From an uncultured Archangium sp. (lineage in GTDB: Bacteria > Myxococcota > Myxococcia > Myxococcales > Myxococcaceae): DNA of 23,367 nt. The stretch's first letter is position 1. Each line of letters begins with the position of its first letter. The notes below the pieces were generated by a model that made no database searches, had not been told where the DNA came from, and was given only the letters and a program-made list of their open reading frames with translations. The stretch spans positions 1-23,367 of the forward strand of contig CAMLFP010000044.1 of NCBI GenBank assembly GCA_946479335.1. Reading direction: 5' to 3'. A program made the position numbers and the translations under genes. Shown one piece after another: positions 14,747 through 22,674 of this stretch.

Positions 14747-16288
14747 CTAGTCGAACGTTCCAATGTCGTCAGATTTTTTCGGCGTCACTTTCTTCGGAGC
14801 CGCCTGTTTCGGCAGGGGCTCCAGGGTGTACTCGAAGGTCTGGTCGCCTTCGGGCCGGAGCGTCTTCGTGAGGTCTTTGTGGCCGGCGAGCTTGAAGGTC
14901 AGCGTGCGCGTCGCGCCGGGCTTCCACGTCAGCGTGTGCGGCGTGGAGCCGATGGCGACGCCGTCTTCGGAGATCTCCGCGGCGTCGGGCGTGGTCTTCA
15001 ACGTCACCTTGAGGTCGGCGACGACGGGGACCTCCGCCACGGGCTTCGGCTCGACCTTCGCGACGACGGGCGCCGGCTGCGGCGGAGCGGGTTGTGCCAC
15101 GGGCCGCGTGACCTTCCACACCACGGCGCCGCCGACGATGAGCACCAGCACCACCATCGCGCCGATCACCGCGCCGAGCGGCACGCCCTGCGCCTGCGAG
15201 GCCGAGGCAGAGCTGCCCTGCGACGGGCGCGACGGCTCTTCGACGCGAGAGGTGCCGGCGCGGCTGCCCTTCGGCAACGGGCGCGCGGCGGCGGTGACGC
15301 CCTTCGCGCGTGACGCGGCGCCCGACTGGCGCGACGCGGCCGACGAGCTGCCTCCGTCGGTGTTGGCGACGAACTTCGGCACCGCGTCCAGCACGCTGTC
15401 GGGCACGCCGGCCAGCGCCGCCTGCAGCGCCTGCACGAAGTCTTCGCAGGTCTGGAAGCGGTCTTCTTTCTCGGGGCGCAGGCCCTTGAAGATGAACTTG
15501 TCGATGGCGTCGGGCACCGGCGCGCCCTGGCGGTAGGTGGCGACGGCCGGCACGTTGCCCTGCAGCGAGAGCGTCAGCGCCTTGCGCACCGAGTTCGCGC
15601 CGTACGGTGAGTGCCCGGTGAGACAGAAGAAGAAGACGCCGGTGAGCGAGAAGAGATCGGATCGTTGATCGACGGCTTCTCCGCCGGCCTGCTCGGGCGG
15701 CATGTACTGCGGCGTGCCCAGCACCTGGCCGGTGGAGGTGAGGTGCTCGTCTTCTTCCTGCTCCACCGCCTTCACGAGGCCGAAGTCGAGCACCTTCACG
15801 TACTCGTTGCCGTCGACGCTGCTCAACATGATGTTGTGCGGCTTGATGTCGCGGTGCACGACGTTCTGGTGGTGCGCGTGCGCGATGCCCGCGGCGCACT
15901 GCTCGATGATCGCCGCCGCCTCGCGCAAGGTGAGCGGCCCCTGGCGCTTCACGCGCTGCCGGAGCGACTCCCCTTCGAGGTACTCCATCACGTAGTAGCA
16001 GAGGCCCTCGGGCGTCTTCCCGAAGTCGAAGATGGTGATGATGTTCGGGTGGTGGAGGCGGCTGGCGATCTCCGCTTCGCGCTTGAAGCGCTCGAAGAAG
16101 GTGGGCGCCATCGCCAGCTGCGGGTGCAGCGTCTTGAGCGCGATGGGGCGCTGCACGCTGGTCTGCAGCCCCTTGAAGACCATGCCCATGCCGCCCGCGC
16201 CGAGGGTCGACTCGACCTTGTAGCGGCCATCGAGCACCTGGCCGATGAGAGCGTCTGCGTTGACGGCTTCGAAGGGTTCCTGCGCCAT
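14747..16288 (-). CDS. Ser/Thr protein kinase with TM segment and PEGA domain
   Basis: From the ATG at 16288 this is 513 residues. The Hanks-type kinase domain (about 22-290) has Gly-loop G30-AGGMG35, catalytic K52 (IALKTL), H145-R-D-I-K-P-H-N, D168-F-G170 and the MPPEQA activation-loop end, so it should be active. A Ser/Ala-rich linker (about 305-365) leads to one membrane helix (about 369-392). An extracytoplasmic Pro-rich stretch follows, then a PEGA-type domain (about 415-495: KTTPDAAEISEDGVAIGSTP, then LTFKLAGHKDL). PEGA domains are common tails of myxobacterial receptor kinases and are thought to bind envelope components. The C-terminus is Lys-rich. The start codon is only 34 bp from the divergent ABC-F start. 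It is likely the first gene of the run with the metallopeptidase and ATP-grasp genes. Confidence 0.95.
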   Translation of the reverse strand: MAQEPFEAVNADALIGQVLDGRYKVESTLGAGGMGMVFKGLQTSVQRPIALKTLHPQLAMAPTFFERFKREAEIASRLHHPNIITIFDFGKTPEGLCYYVMEYLEGESLRQRVKRQGPLTLREAAAIIEQCAAGIAHAHHQNVVHRDIKPHNIMLSSVDGNEYVKVLDFGLVKAVEQEEDEHLTSTGQVLGTPQYMPPEQAGGEAVDQRSDLFSLTGVFFFCLTGHSPYGANSVRKALTLSLQGNVPAVATYRQGAPVPDAIDKFIFKGLRPEKEDRFQTCEDFVQALQAALAGVPDSVLDAVPKFVANTDGGSSSAASRQSGAASRAKGVTAAARPLPKGSRAGTSRVEEPSRPSQGSSASASQAQGVPLGAVIGAMVVLVLIVGGAVVWKVTRPVAQPAPPQPAPVVAKVEPKPVAEVPVVADLKVTLKTTPDAAEISEDGVAIGSTPHTLTWKPGATRTLTFKLAGHKDLTKTLRPEGDQTFEYTLEPLPKQAAPKKVTPKKSDDIGTFD

Positions 16289-16322
16289 GGAGTCGACTTT
16301 CGATGCTATTCGCGGCGGTGCC

Positions 16323-18269
16323 GTGAGTCTCGTCATCGTTTCAGGGTTGTCGTTGTCATACGGGTCGAAGACGCTGTTTGACGACAGCGCCTTCAACATC
16401 GGTCCCACCGATCGCATCGGCCTCGTCGGCGCCAACGGCACCGGCAAGTCGACCTTGCTCAAGGTGTTGATGGGGCAGGTGCACGCCGACCACGGCACCA
16501 TCACCTTCCGCCGCAAGTCGCGCGTGGGCTACCTGCCCCAGGACCTCCAGGCGTTGCCGGAGGGCACACTGGTCGACGCGGTGATGTCGACGGTGCCGGG
16601 CCGCGACGCGTTGGACGAGCGCCTGACCTCGACCGAGGATCTGCTCTCGAAGACCGACAACCCCGACGAGCAGATGGAGCTCGCCGCGGAGCTCTCGGAG
16701 CTGCACGAGGAGCGCGAACACTTCGACGCGCACTTCGGCAAGCACCGCGCGGAGCAGATTCTGTTGGGTCTCGGCTTCAAGCTCGCGGAGTTCAGCAAGA
16801 CCACCGAGCAGTTCTCCGGCGGCTGGCGCATGCGCGCGGCGCTCGCGGGGTTGCTGCTGCAGGACCCCGACCTGCTGCTGCTCGACGAGCCCACCAACCA
16901 TCTCGATCTGCCGACGCTCGCCTGGTTCGACGCGTTCATGAAGAGATCCCGCAAGGCGATGGTGCTCATCAGCCACGACCGCGGGTTCTTGAACCGGCAG
17001 ATCAACAAGGTCATCTCGCTCGAGACCGAGGGCGTGCGCACCTGGAGCGGCAACTTCGAGGACTACCGCCGCCAGCGCGCCGAGGAATACGAGCGGCTGC
17101 TCGCGCAGTCGGAGAAGGTCGCGGCGAAGCGGCAACAGCTCGAGGCGTTCATCAACCGCTTCCGCGCCAAGGCCAGCAAGGCGGCGCAGGCGCAGTCGAA
17201 GATGAAGCAGCTCGAGAAGATGGAGGACGTCACCGTGCACCAGGAGCGCGCGACGGTGTCCTTCACGTTCCCCACGGTCGCGCAGAGCGGGCGGGAGGTG
17301 GTCGACTTCAAGGACATCTCCAAGTCGTTCGGGCCCAACGTCATCTACCGGCACATGAACGCGCAGGTGCTGCGCGGGCAGCGCATCGCGGTGGTGGGCC
17401 TCAACGGCGCGGGCAAGACCACGCTGCTCAAGATGCTGGCTGGCGAGCTGGAGCCCGACGCCGGCACGGTGCAGCTCGGGCACAACGTCGTGCTCGGGTA
17501 CTACGCGCAGCACCACGCCGACACGCTCGACAAGTCGCACACCATCCTCGCGGAGATGATGGAGCTGGTGCCCGACAAGCCGCAGGCCTTCGTGCGCAGC
17601 GTGCTGGGCTCGTTCCTCTTCTCCGGCGACGACGTGGAGAAGAAGATCGGCGTGCTGTCGGGCGGCGAGCGCGCGCGCGTGGCGTTGGCGAAGCTGCTGC
17701 TGAAGCCCGCGAACCTCCTGGTGATGGACGAACCGACCAACCACCTCGATCTCGACTCGTCGGAGGCGTTGATTGAGGCGCTCGAGGGTTACACCGCCAC
17801 GCTGATGTTCGTGTCGCACAACCGCTCGTTCCTCGACGCACTCGCGACGCACGTGTGGGACGTGAAAGATCACCAGATCGTCCCGTACCCGGGGAACCTC
17901 GCCGACTACCTCGTGCACCTCGACGCCGAGGCCGCTGCGCGCGCGAAGGGCGAAGAGCTGCCCGCGCCGGGGCAGGTGAAGGAGCCGAGCGCGAAGGATC
18001 GCAAGCGCGCCGAAGCCGAAGCGCGGCAAGCGAAGAGCGCGAAGACCGGCCCGCTCAAGAAGGAGGTCGCGAAGCTCGAGGCGCGCATCGCCGAGCTGGA
18101 GACCGCGCAGAAGGCGCGCGAGGCGCAGCTGAGTGACGCCGCGTTCGCCGCCGACTTCGCCAGGTCGCGCCCGGTGTTGGACGCGCACCGTGAGGCCGCG
18201 GAGGAGCTCGAGGCCGCGATGGCCCGCTGGGAGACCGCGAGCAGTGAGCTCGCTGCGCTCGATGCGTAG
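16323..18269 (+). CDS. ABC-F family ATPase (duplicated ABC, translation factor type)
   Basis: This 648-residue soluble protein has two ABC domains and no membrane helices. Domain 1 has GANGTGKST (from 36), FSGGWRMR and LLLLDEPTNHLD; domain 2 has GLNGAGKTT (from 359), LSGGERARV and LLVMDEPTNHLD. Between them is the ABC-F linker (about 240-320, charged: KVAAKRQQLEAFINRFRAKASKA). A C-terminal coiled-coil extension, about 65 residues, is Lys/Glu/Ala-rich, as in Uup-like members. ABC-F proteins act on the ribosome, relieving stalls or giving antibiotic protection. The GTG at 16323 is preferred because the next residues (SLVIVSGLSLSYGS) match the usual family start; an ATG at 16287 would add 12 residues and overlap the kinase start. 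I cannot assign it to Uup, EttA, YheS or YbiT with confidence. Confidence 0.95.
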   Translation: MSLVIVSGLSLSYGSKTLFDDSAFNIGPTDRIGLVGANGTGKSTLLKVLMGQVHADHGTITFRRKSRVGYLPQDLQALPEGTLVDAVMSTVPGRDALDERLTSTEDLLSKTDNPDEQMELAAELSELHEEREHFDAHFGKHRAEQILLGLGFKLAEFSKTTEQFSGGWRMRAALAGLLLQDPDLLLLDEPTNHLDLPTLAWFDAFMKRSRKAMVLISHDRGFLNRQINKVISLETEGVRTWSGNFEDYRRQRAEEYERLLAQSEKVAAKRQQLEAFINRFRAKASKAAQAQSKMKQLEKMEDVTVHQERATVSFTFPTVAQSGREVVDFKDISKSFGPNVIYRHMNAQVLRGQRIAVVGLNGAGKTTLLKMLAGELEPDAGTVQLGHNVVLGYYAQHHADTLDKSHTILAEMMELVPDKPQAFVRSVLGSFLFSGDDVEKKIGVLSGGERARVALAKLLLKPANLLVMDEPTNHLDLDSSEALIEALEGYTATLMFVSHNRSFLDALATHVWDVKDHQIVPYPGNLADYLVHLDAEAAARAKGEELPAPGQVKEPSAKDRKRAEAEARQAKSAKTGPLKKEVAKLEARIAELETAQKAREAQLSDAAFAADFARSRPVLDAHREAAEELEAAMARWETASSELAALDA

Positions 18270-18311
18270 TCGCGAATTCGCGGCGCGCACGTTCGCCGGT
18301 AGGATCGCCTC

Positions 18312-19199
18312 GTGAGCCACGTCGACGAGTTCATCCGTCATCTCGAGATCTCTCGCGCGGCGTCGCCGCACACCATCACCGCGTACAAGCAAGACCTCGC
18401 CGCGTTCTCCGCGTACCTCGCGCCGCAGAGCGTGCCGCTCGAGAAGGCCACGCACCTCCATATCCGCGGGTTCCTCGGGGTGGAGTCGGTGAAGCTCGCG
18501 CCCGCGTCGCGCGCGCGCCGGCTGGCGGGCCTCAAGTCGTTCTACAAGTTCCTCGCGCGTCGGAAGATCATCGAGGTCAGCCCCGCGCGGCGCGTGAAGA
18601 GCCCGAAGCTGCCGCAGCGTTTGCCGCGCGCGGTGCCGGTCGACGAGACCTTCGCGCTCATGGAGTCGCCGGACCCGCAGAAGCTCCTCGGGCTCCGTGA
18701 CACCGCGATGCTGGAGCTGCTCTACGCCTCGGGTCTGCGCGTCAGCGAACTGTGCGGCCTCGACCTCAAGGACCTCGACGTGCGCGCGAAGACCGTGCGC
18801 GTGATGGGCAAGGGCAGCAAGGAGCGCATCGTGCCGCTCAACGAGCCCGCGCTCGACGTGCTGCGCGAGTGGATGGCGCGCCGCCCCGAGGTGTTGGCGA
18901 AGCCGGCGAAGAAGCAGGCGCCCGACGCGATGTTCTTGAACGCGCGCGGCGGCCGCCTCACCAGTCGCTCCGTCGAACGCCACTTGAAGCGCTACGTCGC
19001 GGAGCTCGGCATCCAGCGCAAGGTGACGCCGCACTCGCTGCGCCACTCGTTCGCCACGCACCTGCTCGCCGGTGGCGCCGATATCCGCAGCATCCAGGAG
19101 CTGCTGGGCCACGCCAGCCTCTCGACCACGCAGCGGTACACCGCGGTGTCCTTCGAGCAGTTGCAGAAGGTCTACGACTCTGCGCACCCTCGCGCGTGA
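18312..19199 (+). CDS. xerC: Tyrosine recombinase XerC/XerD type
   Basis: This 295-residue protein, starting at a GTG with AGGA 7 nt upstream, has the usual XerC/D length and two domains: an N-terminal SAM-like core-binding part (about 1-85) and a C-terminal catalytic part (about 105-295). All active-site residues are present: R143 (SGLRVSEL), K167 (GKGSKER), H241 and R244 (PHSLRHSFATH), H267 (LLGHASLS) and nucleophile Y276 (TQRYTAV). The function is dimer resolution at dif with its Xer partner and FtsK. The housekeeping neighbourhood (ABC-F, Smr) and the absence of phage genes or att-like repeats argue against a mobile-element integrase. XerC versus XerD cannot be settled by eye. The Smr gene starts within its stop (TGATG). 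Confidence 0.93.
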   Translation: MSHVDEFIRHLEISRAASPHTITAYKQDLAAFSAYLAPQSVPLEKATHLHIRGFLGVESVKLAPASRARRLAGLKSFYKFLARRKIIEVSPARRVKSPKLPQRLPRAVPVDETFALMESPDPQKLLGLRDTAMLELLYASGLRVSELCGLDLKDLDVRAKTVRVMGKGSKERIVPLNEPALDVLREWMARRPEVLAKPAKKQAPDAMFLNARGGRLTSRSVERHLKRYVAELGIQRKVTPHSLRHSFATHLLAGGADIRSIQELLGHASLSTTQRYTAVSFEQLQKVYDSAHPRA

Positions 19200-19864
19200 T
19201 GAGTCAGAAGAAGAAGGACCAGCCCTTCAACAACCCCTTCGGCGGCGTGAAGTTGAAACAGGTCGAGGCGCCGAAGCCCGCCGCGCCCGCGCCGCCGCCG
19301 CGCGAGAAGCCGCGCAAGGAGAACCTGTCTGAAGACGCGCGACTCTTCCTCGAGTCGGTGGGCGCCGTCGCGCCGGTGAAGGTGTCGCCCACGCGCGTCG
19401 GGCCTCCGCCGCCGCGCACCGCGAATGACGTGCGCATCCCCACCGAAGAAGCCGAGAGCCTCGCGGCCCTGGCCGACCTGGTGTCGAGCACCGGTGAGTT
19501 CGACCTCGCCGACTCCACCGAGTTCATCGAGGGCGCGGTGCAGGGCTTCGACGAGCGCGTGATGCGCAAGCTGCGCGCGGGCGACTTCTCCACCCAGGCG
19601 CGCGTCGATCTCCACGGGCTGACTCGCGACGATGCGAAGCTCGAGCTGGAGCGCTTCATCACCGCCGCGCGCACCGCCGGCCACCGTTGCGTGCTGGTGG
19701 TGACCGGCCGCGGGCTGCACTCGGAAGATCAGGTCCCCGTCATCAAGCAGGGCGCGCAGCAGTGGCTCACCCGCGGGCGCCTCGCGAAGGCGGTGCTGGC
19801 GTTCTGCTCCGCGCGCCCGAAGGACGGCGGCACGGGCGCGATCTACGTGTTGTTGCGGCGCTGA
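19199..19864 (+). CDS. Smr-domain protein (MutS2 C-terminal type nuclease domain)
   Basis: This 221-residue protein starts at the ATG at 19199, overlapping the xerC stop by one base. The N-terminal ~125 residues are low in complexity and Pro/Ala/Lys-rich, with no recognisable fold. The C-terminal Smr domain (about 133-221) carries D137-L-H139-G140 and the T169-G-R-G-L-H174 motif with the conserved TGxGxH pattern, plus a C-terminal FCSARPKDGGTGAIYVLL strand typical of the family. Smr domains cut or nick DNA or RNA, and stand-alone bacterial versions include ribosome-rescue nucleases such as SmrB. Its proximity to an ABC-F gene is suggestive but not proof of a translation role. The last 22 bp overlap the converging metalloprotease gene. 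Confidence 0.9.
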   Translation: MSQKKKDQPFNNPFGGVKLKQVEAPKPAAPAPPPREKPRKENLSEDARLFLESVGAVAPVKVSPTRVGPPPPRTANDVRIPTEEAESLAALADLVSSTGEFDLADSTEFIEGAVQGFDERVMRKLRAGDFSTQARVDLHGLTRDDAKLELERFITAARTAGHRCVLVVTGRGLHSEDQVPVIKQGAQQWLTRGRLAKAVLAFCSARPKDGGTGAIYVLLRR

Positions 19865-22101
19865 CGCCGGGTGAGCGTCAACACGCCGAAGAGCAGCGCG
19901 GCGAGCTGCCCGCCGGTCTCGCTGCAGCCGCACCCGAGGTTGTCGTTGTTGCCGAACTTCGAGCCACCGCCGCCGCCCTTGCTGCCCGCGTCGGGCGTCC
20001 CCGCGTCGCTGCCACTGCCCCCTCCCGCCGGGAGCGGCGCGGGGAAGCAGTAGTTCTCGTTCTCGGGGTCGCAGAACTCGTTGGCGTTGCACGCGACGGG
20101 GTTCGACGGGTCGCACGCCACCGTGCAGGTGCCGCTCTTGCACGTGAGGCCCGACTTGCAGGCGGCCAGGGTCGGCTGGGTGCCGCACGGGCCGCCGCGA
20201 TCGCTGACCTGCTCCGGGCACGCGCACACGCCGCCGCCGGTGTCGTCGGTCTGCACGCACGTCGCGCAGTGGTTCGACTCGAAGATGTTGCAGGGCGGGT
20301 AGCAGCCTCCGGCGAAGCAGCTCAGCGTGCCGTTGCAGGTGCCGGCGTTCGTGCAGGCCGCGCACTGGTTGCCGTAGGTGCCGGGCAGGCACACGCCCTG
20401 ACCGCTGACGAGGAAGCACGTCTTCCCCACGCCGCAGGAGCTCGGCACCAGCGGGTCACACAGCAGCCGGCAGGTGTTGCCGGTGCTCGACGCGACGCAG
20501 GTGAGGCCGGTGTTGCACGCCGCCAACTGGGTGGAGCTCAGCTGCCCGCAGGCCTCGCCTTCGCCCTTGAGTTCGTTGGAGCACGCGCACGCGCCGCTGG
20601 TGTTGGTGCCGTCGTTGTACGCGTAGCACGCCGAGCACGCGGTCCCCGGGGCGGCCGGGTTGCACGCCGCGCGGCAGGTACCCGCGAGGCACACCAGGCC
20701 CTGCGCGCAGGTGCCGTCAGACGCGCACGGCTGGCACGCGGTCGGCGACGCGGAGGCGGGCGTGCAGACGCTCGAGGAGCTGTCGCTGGGCAGCGCGGTG
20801 CAGGTCAGCCCGCTGCCGCACGTCGCGTTCGCGCAGCTGGTGCACGCGCCGCCTTGCCCGCTCCCCGAGCAGCAGGCGCGACAGGTGGCCTGGGTGCCCG
20901 CGGCGTTGAAGACGCACTGGTTGCAGCTCGCGCAGCTGCGCGCTGCCGTGCAGTCGTCGCCGGCCGCTCCGCGGAAGACGCAGCTCCCGTTGGTGCAGTT
21001 GTAGCCCGCGGCGCAGCTCGAGCCTGACGTGCACTGGTTGGTGCACGCGCCGCTGTTCGGCACGCAGTAGCCCGTGTCGCACGAGGAGCCCGCGGGGCAA
21101 TCGGCGTTGCTCTGGCAGGTACTGGTGCAGAAGGTGACGGTGCTGTTGTTGAAGCGCACACACTGGCCCGTGGAGCACTGCGAGGCGCTCACGCAGAACT
21201 TGCACATGTCGGCCGCGCCGATCTGCGGGAGGCACGCCTGATCTCCGCTGGCCGTGGCGCTGCACTGGTAGCCGGTGGGGCAGGTGGTGGTGCACAGCTT
21301 GGTGCAGATCTTCGAGGTGGAGCCCGAGCGCGCGCGGCACTTGGTGTAGCCGTTCGTGGTGTCGGTGCAGTCGGTGTCGACCGCGCAGCTGCTCCCGAGC
21401 GAGCCACCCGCGGGCGCGTAGACCGTGCAGATGTCGGTCGTGTCGACGGTGGTGAGCGTCTGCTTCTGCTCGGCGGTGGTGTAGTACGCGTACATCACCG
21501 CGGTGCCGGCAGAGGAGTGGTCGATGCCCGCGAAGTGCCCCGCCTCGTGGAGGATGACCGACTCGATGTCGTAGGTGTCGGCGGCGGCGTTCGTCGACCA
21601 GGTGAACGCGTTGTTCAGCTCCATGTCGGCGTCGATGATCAGCGAGTCAGACGTGTAATAGGTGGTGGTGGTCAGCGCGAGCTCGCCGGAGCCGTGCGTC
21701 CAGCTCGCGGCCGGCTGCCAGATCACGTTGTTCTTGAAGTCGCTGCCGCTCACCGCGGCGGTGAGCGTCGGGGAGCTGAAGTCTTCGAGGTAGCTCACCT
21801 TGTACTGCGTGCTCCCGCCGGTGCACGACACCGCGCCCCATTTGGGGAACGTATTCTGGATGATGGTCTTGATGGCGCTCCACGACACGCCGCCGTTGAC
21901 CGTGGTGCCGCCCGTGTTGCCGACGCTGGTGGCGACGCGGAAGTTGGGCTGGCAGCGGCCGTTGGTACACGTCTTGTTGGTCACCGGGTTGCCGGCGGAG
22001 CTGCAGCTGCTGGTGCAGACCTCCATCTCCCAGCGGCGACCGCTGGGGTTCGCGACGGCGACGGCCGGGAGCAGACAGAGGAGCAGGGCGCGCGGGTTCA
22101 T
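19843..22101 (-). CDS. Secreted Cys-rich matrixin-like metalloprotease with MYXO-CTERM-like tail
   Basis: From the ATG at 22101 this is 752 residues. A short signal peptide (MNPRALLLCLLPAVAVA) leads to a metzincin-type protease domain (about 20-235) with H185-E-A-G-H189-F-A-G-I-D-H195 and a Met-turn in AVMYAYY, matching matrixins. The next ~480 residues are extremely cysteine-rich (about 80 Cys in the whole protein by eye), built of irregular short units such as CxxG...C and C(x2-4)C, which recalls secreted Cys-rich repeat proteins. A Gly/Asp/Ser linker ends in GCGCSETGG, a hydrophobic helix and an Arg-rich end, which is a MYXO-CTERM-type sorting tail. It should be exported and cell-surface-anchored or released, acting as an extracellular zinc protease. 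It overlaps its upstream partner by 4 nt. Its 3' end overlaps the Smr gene by 22 bp. Confidence 0.88.
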   Translation of the reverse strand: MNPRALLLCLLPAVAVANPSGRRWEMEVCTSSCSSAGNPVTNKTCTNGRCQPNFRVATSVGNTGGTTVNGGVSWSAIKTIIQNTFPKWGAVSCTGGSTQYKVSYLEDFSSPTLTAAVSGSDFKNNVIWQPAASWTHGSGELALTTTTYYTSDSLIIDADMELNNAFTWSTNAAADTYDIESVILHEAGHFAGIDHSSAGTAVMYAYYTTAEQKQTLTTVDTTDICTVYAPAGGSLGSSCAVDTDCTDTTNGYTKCRARSGSTSKICTKLCTTTCPTGYQCSATASGDQACLPQIGAADMCKFCVSASQCSTGQCVRFNNSTVTFCTSTCQSNADCPAGSSCDTGYCVPNSGACTNQCTSGSSCAAGYNCTNGSCVFRGAAGDDCTAARSCASCNQCVFNAAGTQATCRACCSGSGQGGACTSCANATCGSGLTCTALPSDSSSSVCTPASASPTACQPCASDGTCAQGLVCLAGTCRAACNPAAPGTACSACYAYNDGTNTSGACACSNELKGEGEACGQLSSTQLAACNTGLTCVASSTGNTCRLLCDPLVPSSCGVGKTCFLVSGQGVCLPGTYGNQCAACTNAGTCNGTLSCFAGGCYPPCNIFESNHCATCVQTDDTGGGVCACPEQVSDRGGPCGTQPTLAACKSGLTCKSGTCTVACDPSNPVACNANEFCDPENENYCFPAPLPAGGGSGSDAGTPDAGSKGGGGGSKFGNNDNLGCGCSETGGQLAALLFGVLTLTRRQRRNNT

Positions 22102-22652
22102 TTCGCACCGCCCTTCGCCCACGCGCGGAGCTGCCCGAGGAACTCGTCAGCGGTGCCCAGGCGCTGCGCCCCGTCGACCGGCGCCACCTTGCCCGTCTTC
22201 GGAGAGGCGAAGCCAAGGCCGCTCAAGTCGCGCTGCGCGAGGAGCTGCCCCGCCTGCGACACGAGGGAGATTTTGCCAGCGGCCAGGCTGTACACGCGCC
22301 ACACTCCCGGCTCGTCGGGCGCGGGGAAGAGCAGCACCACGCAGTCTTCGCCTTCGTTGAACTTCGCGGTGCCGGCCACGGCCTGGCCGATGCCGCCGGT
22401 CTCTCCGCCGGGCTGCTTGAAGAGCACCACGCCGCCGGCCTTGCCCTTGATGGTCTCGGTGACGGTGAGTTCGGTCCACGTCCAGATGCGGCGATGCTCC
22501 GCGTCCCACCCGGCGACGTTGCGGTTGACGTGGCCGCGCACGATGAGCGGCACCTTGTGCGTCATCTCCTCGAGCGTCTCGTTGACCACCACGGTGGCGG
22601 GCGCGATCGCGGCGAGCAGGAGGACAGCGAGGGCGAGAGTTCGTGGACGCAT
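22098..22652 (-). CDS. Secreted protein of unknown function, partner of the metalloprotease
   Basis: I do not recognise this family. From the ATG at 22652 (AAGGAG 9 nt upstream) it has 184 residues: a clear signal peptide (MRPRTLALAVLLLAAIAPA, cleavage around residue 19-20), then a beta-rich body with WTWTELTVTETIKGK, VVLFKQPGG and EDCVVLLFPAP, and a charged C-terminal helix. No cysteine cluster or membrane segment is seen beyond the signal. Its stop overlaps the protease start by 4 nt (ATGA), so the two are made together; the likely roles are chaperone, inhibitor or delivery partner of the protease, all inferred from position. A GTG one codon upstream is an equal start. Confidence 0.72.
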   Translation of the reverse strand: MRPRTLALAVLLLAAIAPATVVVNETLEEMTHKVPLIVRGHVNRNVAGWDAEHRRIWTWTELTVTETIKGKAGGVVLFKQPGGETGGIGQAVAGTAKFNEGEDCVVLLFPAPDEPGVWRVYSLAAGKISLVSQAGQLLAQRDLSGLGFASPKTGKVAPVDGAQRLGTADEFLGQLRAWAKGGAK

Positions 22653-22661
22653 CACGTGAAG

Positions 22662-22667
22662 CTCCTT
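22662..22667 (-). promoter_or_regulatory. Shine-Dalgarno site of the secreted partner gene
   Basis: On the minus strand this reads AAGGAG, followed by 9 nt and the ATG at 22652 (or 6 nt and the GTG at 22655). Confidence 0.75.
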
Positions 22668-22674
22668 TTTCGAA

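Noticed and set aside
16289..16516. An N-terminal extension of the Ser/Thr kinase back to 16516.
   Set aside because: The extra residues overlap the conserved first ABC domain of the divergent ABC-F gene, and the kinase domain already begins about 20 residues after the chosen ATG.
16356..19187. A 943-residue minus-strand open frame antisense to the ABC-F, xerC and Smr genes.
   Set aside because: It is Arg/Leu/Glu/Val-rich without motifs, mirrors strongly conserved plus-strand genes, and is the usual result of high third-position GC.
18312..19199. The tyrosine recombinase as a phage or island integrase.
   Set aside because: Length, full XerC/D motif set and housekeeping neighbours fit a chromosomal Xer; no tRNA gene or att-like direct repeat is seen nearby.
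19687..21027. A 446-residue plus-strand open frame across the end of the Smr gene and antisense to the Cys-rich protease.
   Set aside because: Ala/Arg/Gly-dominated composition and overlap with two well-supported genes.
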